A stretch of 64,000 bases of DNA, from the NCBI GenBank assembly GCA_040772085.1, contig JAXGYU010000001.1, forward strand, positions 930,001 through 994,000, written 5' to 3'. Both the position numbers and the translations under genes were made by a program. The DNA is from JAXGMV01 sp040772085 (lineage in GTDB: Bacteria; Chloroflexota; Anaerolineae; Anaerolineales; Anaerolineaceae). Under the pieces are notes generated by a model. It ran no database searches and had not been told where the DNA came from. It saw only the letters and a program-made list of their open reading frames with translations. Positions 62,363-64,000 of this stretch are shown here, in pieces. Numbering within the stretch: the first letter of the stretch is position 1; each line of letters starts with the position of its first letter.

Positions 62363-63531
62363 CGTTTGTACCTCGTCTTGGTGCCAACCTGGCTCTTGTA
62401 GCCCGATTTGGCGGATTTTCCGCGTGTCTGGTGCCCCTGTTTCATCAGTTCCTGCACCAACATTGTCTCGATGCGTTCCTTTTCCTCATAGGTCACCAGC
62501 GCCACTTCATGCGCGCGGTGCAGCACGTACGGGTAGGGCTGGCCGCCCAACTGCGACGCCTGATGCAACAGGACGCTTTGCAGCATATCCAGCAGCGCTG
62601 GATTTTCTGCCACCCAGCCCGGGATTTCTATGCGCGCCATTGATTTATTCGCGGCATTCCCCAGGCAGAGATAGAAAAAGTAGAATGACAACTGACCGGA
62701 CATTTTACGCGTCACGGGCGAGGAAAGTTCAAATAATGCCGAGCGCTGCCCCGGCTGCAAGATGGGCGTGAAGAGGTCGAGATCACGCACCTGATTAAAC
62801 GGGTGCTGCGCCTGCTCGCCGATCCCAGCCTCCCGCTTCGCCAGCTCCAGCAGGCGGACGACCAGGTCCGATCCCGGCCGGTCAACATAGCCGGCGAGTA
62901 CTGTCTGACTTTGGGTCAGCGCTTCCAGGCTGGCGCCGTATTCCCGCAGCGCGGCATCGAATTCCGCATCCTGCTTCTGACGGTTGTATGGTTCGAGCGG
63001 ACCGTCGGTCAGGGCGACAACCGGCAGGCTTTCGTCGCGGGTCAGGTCGGCGATCAACTGGCGCTCGAGCATGTCACGCCGCAGGGATAGCAGGTCTTCC
63101 TGGATTCTGCCGGCAGGCGTGTACAACTTTTCGAGCAGCAGCAGCTCTGTGCGGGTAATCTCGCTGGCGGGCATGCCGGTCTTGATCGGCATGCGGATCG
63201 CGCCAATATTGAGCAGTCCGAATTCGATGCGGTCATTTCGGCTGGGGATGATCTGCGAACCATCCGCCGCCATCACGACCAGCGGACTATCGAAGACAGG
63301 GCAGCTTTTAGCGGCGTTCAGAGGCTCAGGTGTGGGCAAGGCGCAACGCAAATCAGGTTTGGCTGCCAGTTCGGTGATAGCCAGATTGCGCAAATCAGCC
63401 GTAAAGGCGCTGAAGCGTTCGAACAACGCGTTCGCCGCCCGCACCTGATCATTGCGCGCGGAGGTCCACTGCTGCCATTGCGCGCCCATGGCTGAAATCT
63501 GGGCACGCAATTCCTGATAATTGACGGGCAT
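62359..63531 (-). CDS. nurA: NurA-domain nuclease
   Basis: 390 aa. The NurA signature is visible: VVMAADGSQIIPSRND near 87-102 (catalytic Asp), LTDGPLEPYN (second Asp), and a late RIEIPGWVAE region. NurA is a 5'-3' exonuclease/endonuclease that works inside the HerA ring. It is the first gene of the cassette and overlaps the middle gene by 4 nt. Confidence 0.88.
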   Translation of the reverse strand: MPVNYQELRAQISAMGAQWQQWTSARNDQVRAANALFERFSAFTADLRNLAITELAAKPDLRCALPTPEPLNAAKSCPVFDSPLVVMAADGSQIIPSRNDRIEFGLLNIGAIRMPIKTGMPASEITRTELLLLEKLYTPAGRIQEDLLSLRRDMLERQLIADLTRDESLPVVALTDGPLEPYNRQKQDAEFDAALREYGASLEALTQSQTVLAGYVDRPGSDLVVRLLELAKREAGIGEQAQHPFNQVRDLDLFTPILQPGQRSALFELSSPVTRKMSGQLSFYFFYLCLGNAANKSMARIEIPGWVAENPALLDMLQSVLLHQASQLGGQPYPYVLHRAHEVALVTYEEKERIETMLVQELMKQGHQTRGKSAKSGYKSQVGTKTRYKR

Positions 63532-63605
63532 GGCTTAATTATAAGGTGAGGACGCGAGACTTGCCGGCCTGTGACACATTTCTTGAGATGTGACTTGCGG
63601 TTAAA

Positions 63606-63634
63606 AAACCGGAAGGCTGACGCCTTCCGGTTTG
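63606..63634 (-). terminator. Terminator after the small Cys-rich gene
   Basis: AACCGGAAGGC / GCCTTCCGGTT hairpin; on the minus strand it is followed by a T run. Confidence 0.88.
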
Positions 63635-63652
63635 ATACGACTTGAACAACCT

Positions 63653-63904
63653 CTAATCGTTCGCGTCTCGTTCAGTTTTCTCGACCTTGAACGGGTCATA
63701 ACCGGGGTTCGTACCCGCCCAGACGCAGGTATGCGCGTCGTCCAGGCTGCAGCTCGTGCCGTGTGAACAGCGATGCCCTGTCACACGCACCATGTGATCA
63801 GGCATGATATCGGGAGGCAGCATTTCTTCCACTTCCAGTTCGACATCACAGCCGACATGCGTGCATTTGATGCGCTTGATCGCGCGCCATTCTTTTTCAA
63901 CCAT
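63653..63904 (-). CDS. Small Cys/His-rich protein, unknown
   Basis: 83 aa with five Cys and several His (IKCTHVGCDVE, GHRCSHGTSCSLDDAHTCVW), suggesting a bound metal such as zinc. No recognised family. It follows the dnaK-like end on the same strand with a terminator behind it, and the NurA operon starts downstream. Confidence 0.7.
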   Translation of the reverse strand: MVEKEWRAIKRIKCTHVGCDVELEVEEMLPPDIMPDHMVRVTGHRCSHGTSCSLDDAHTCVWAGTNPGYDPFKVEKTERDAND

Positions 63905-63949
63905 CTAACACCTCACAATAAATATTTCAAACTATGTCCAGATTGTAAC

Positions 63950-64000
63950 CTAATCGTCCTTAACCTCAAAATATTCGGCGTCAATCACCTCGGGGTTGCT
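63950..64000 (-). CDS. dnaK: Probable C-terminal end of DnaK (cut by window edge)
   Basis: Sixteen codons and a TAG stop: the tail reads EVIDAEYFEVKDD. Chaperone DnaK proteins typically end in a D-V-(I/V)-D-A-E-(F/Y)-x-E-V-K segment. The match is short, so the call is tentative. Confidence 0.6.
   Translation of the reverse strand, partial: SNPEVIDAEYFEVKDD

Overview
The window is a bacterial chromosome segment with short intergenic gaps, strand-switching operons, and frequent GTG/TTG starts and 4-nt ATGA overlaps. Gene content best fits an anaerobic Chloroflexota bacterium of the Anaerolineae type: a SUF operon with SufU and a Rieske ferredoxin, a Flp-type pilin, HerA-NurA, a type 2 IPP isomerase and a large soluble [NiFe] hydrogenase. 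This placement is an inference from gene content; there is no 16S gene here.

Layout. 1-507: start of selA (partial, minus) behind a small membrane protein. 555-8134: sigma70-type promoter and SAM-I riboswitch driving metH, a bifunctional homocysteine methyltransferase/methylene-THF reductase, coaX and coaBC; then a phosphoesterase and a DUF4349 lipoprotein. 9930-15830 (minus): SUF Fe-S operon (sufC-B-D, a small unknown gene, sufS, sufU, Rieske protein), divergent from a SufR-like [Fe-S] regulator and sufT. 16997-21402 (minus): idi2, prenyl diphosphate synthase, folE, a HAD protein and a methyltransferase. 21482-29094: acpP, an SPFH-HTH protein with a partner, a 50-aa Flp pilin, comF, hpf, efp, a HAD-DinB fusion and ftsH. 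29147-33167: miaA, yraN, a glycosyltransferase and murJ.

33253-35132: hisS followed directly by tRNA-His and a tandem array whose units repeat the 3' end of that tRNA plus a terminator. A 16-bp core of this array recurs beside the tRNA-Asp gene 20 kb away. This is the most unusual non-coding feature seen.

35273-53629: an 18-kb hydrogenase locus. DRTGG, CBS-ATPase and PHP genes of the kind usually linked to electron-bifurcating [FeFe] hydrogenases lead into two NuoE/NuoF pairs, a Cys-poor HndB-like protein, a NuoG-like subunit, HoxY and HoxH ([NiFe]), the endopeptidase and hypABFCDE. No [FeFe] catalytic subunit is present. The set suggests a NAD(P)- and possibly ferredoxin-coupled [NiFe] hydrogenase with two flavin modules.

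53683-55866: accessory island with tRNA-Asp, a duplicated terminator segment, an IS481-like element inserted in the centre of a 20-bp palindrome, and a RAYT-like HUH transposase followed by a REP-like palindrome. 55985-64000: methyltransferase-glycosyltransferase fusion, xseAB, a DUF212 membrane protein, an MBL hydrolase, a HerA/unknown/NurA cassette, a small Cys-rich protein and what looks like the last codons of dnaK.
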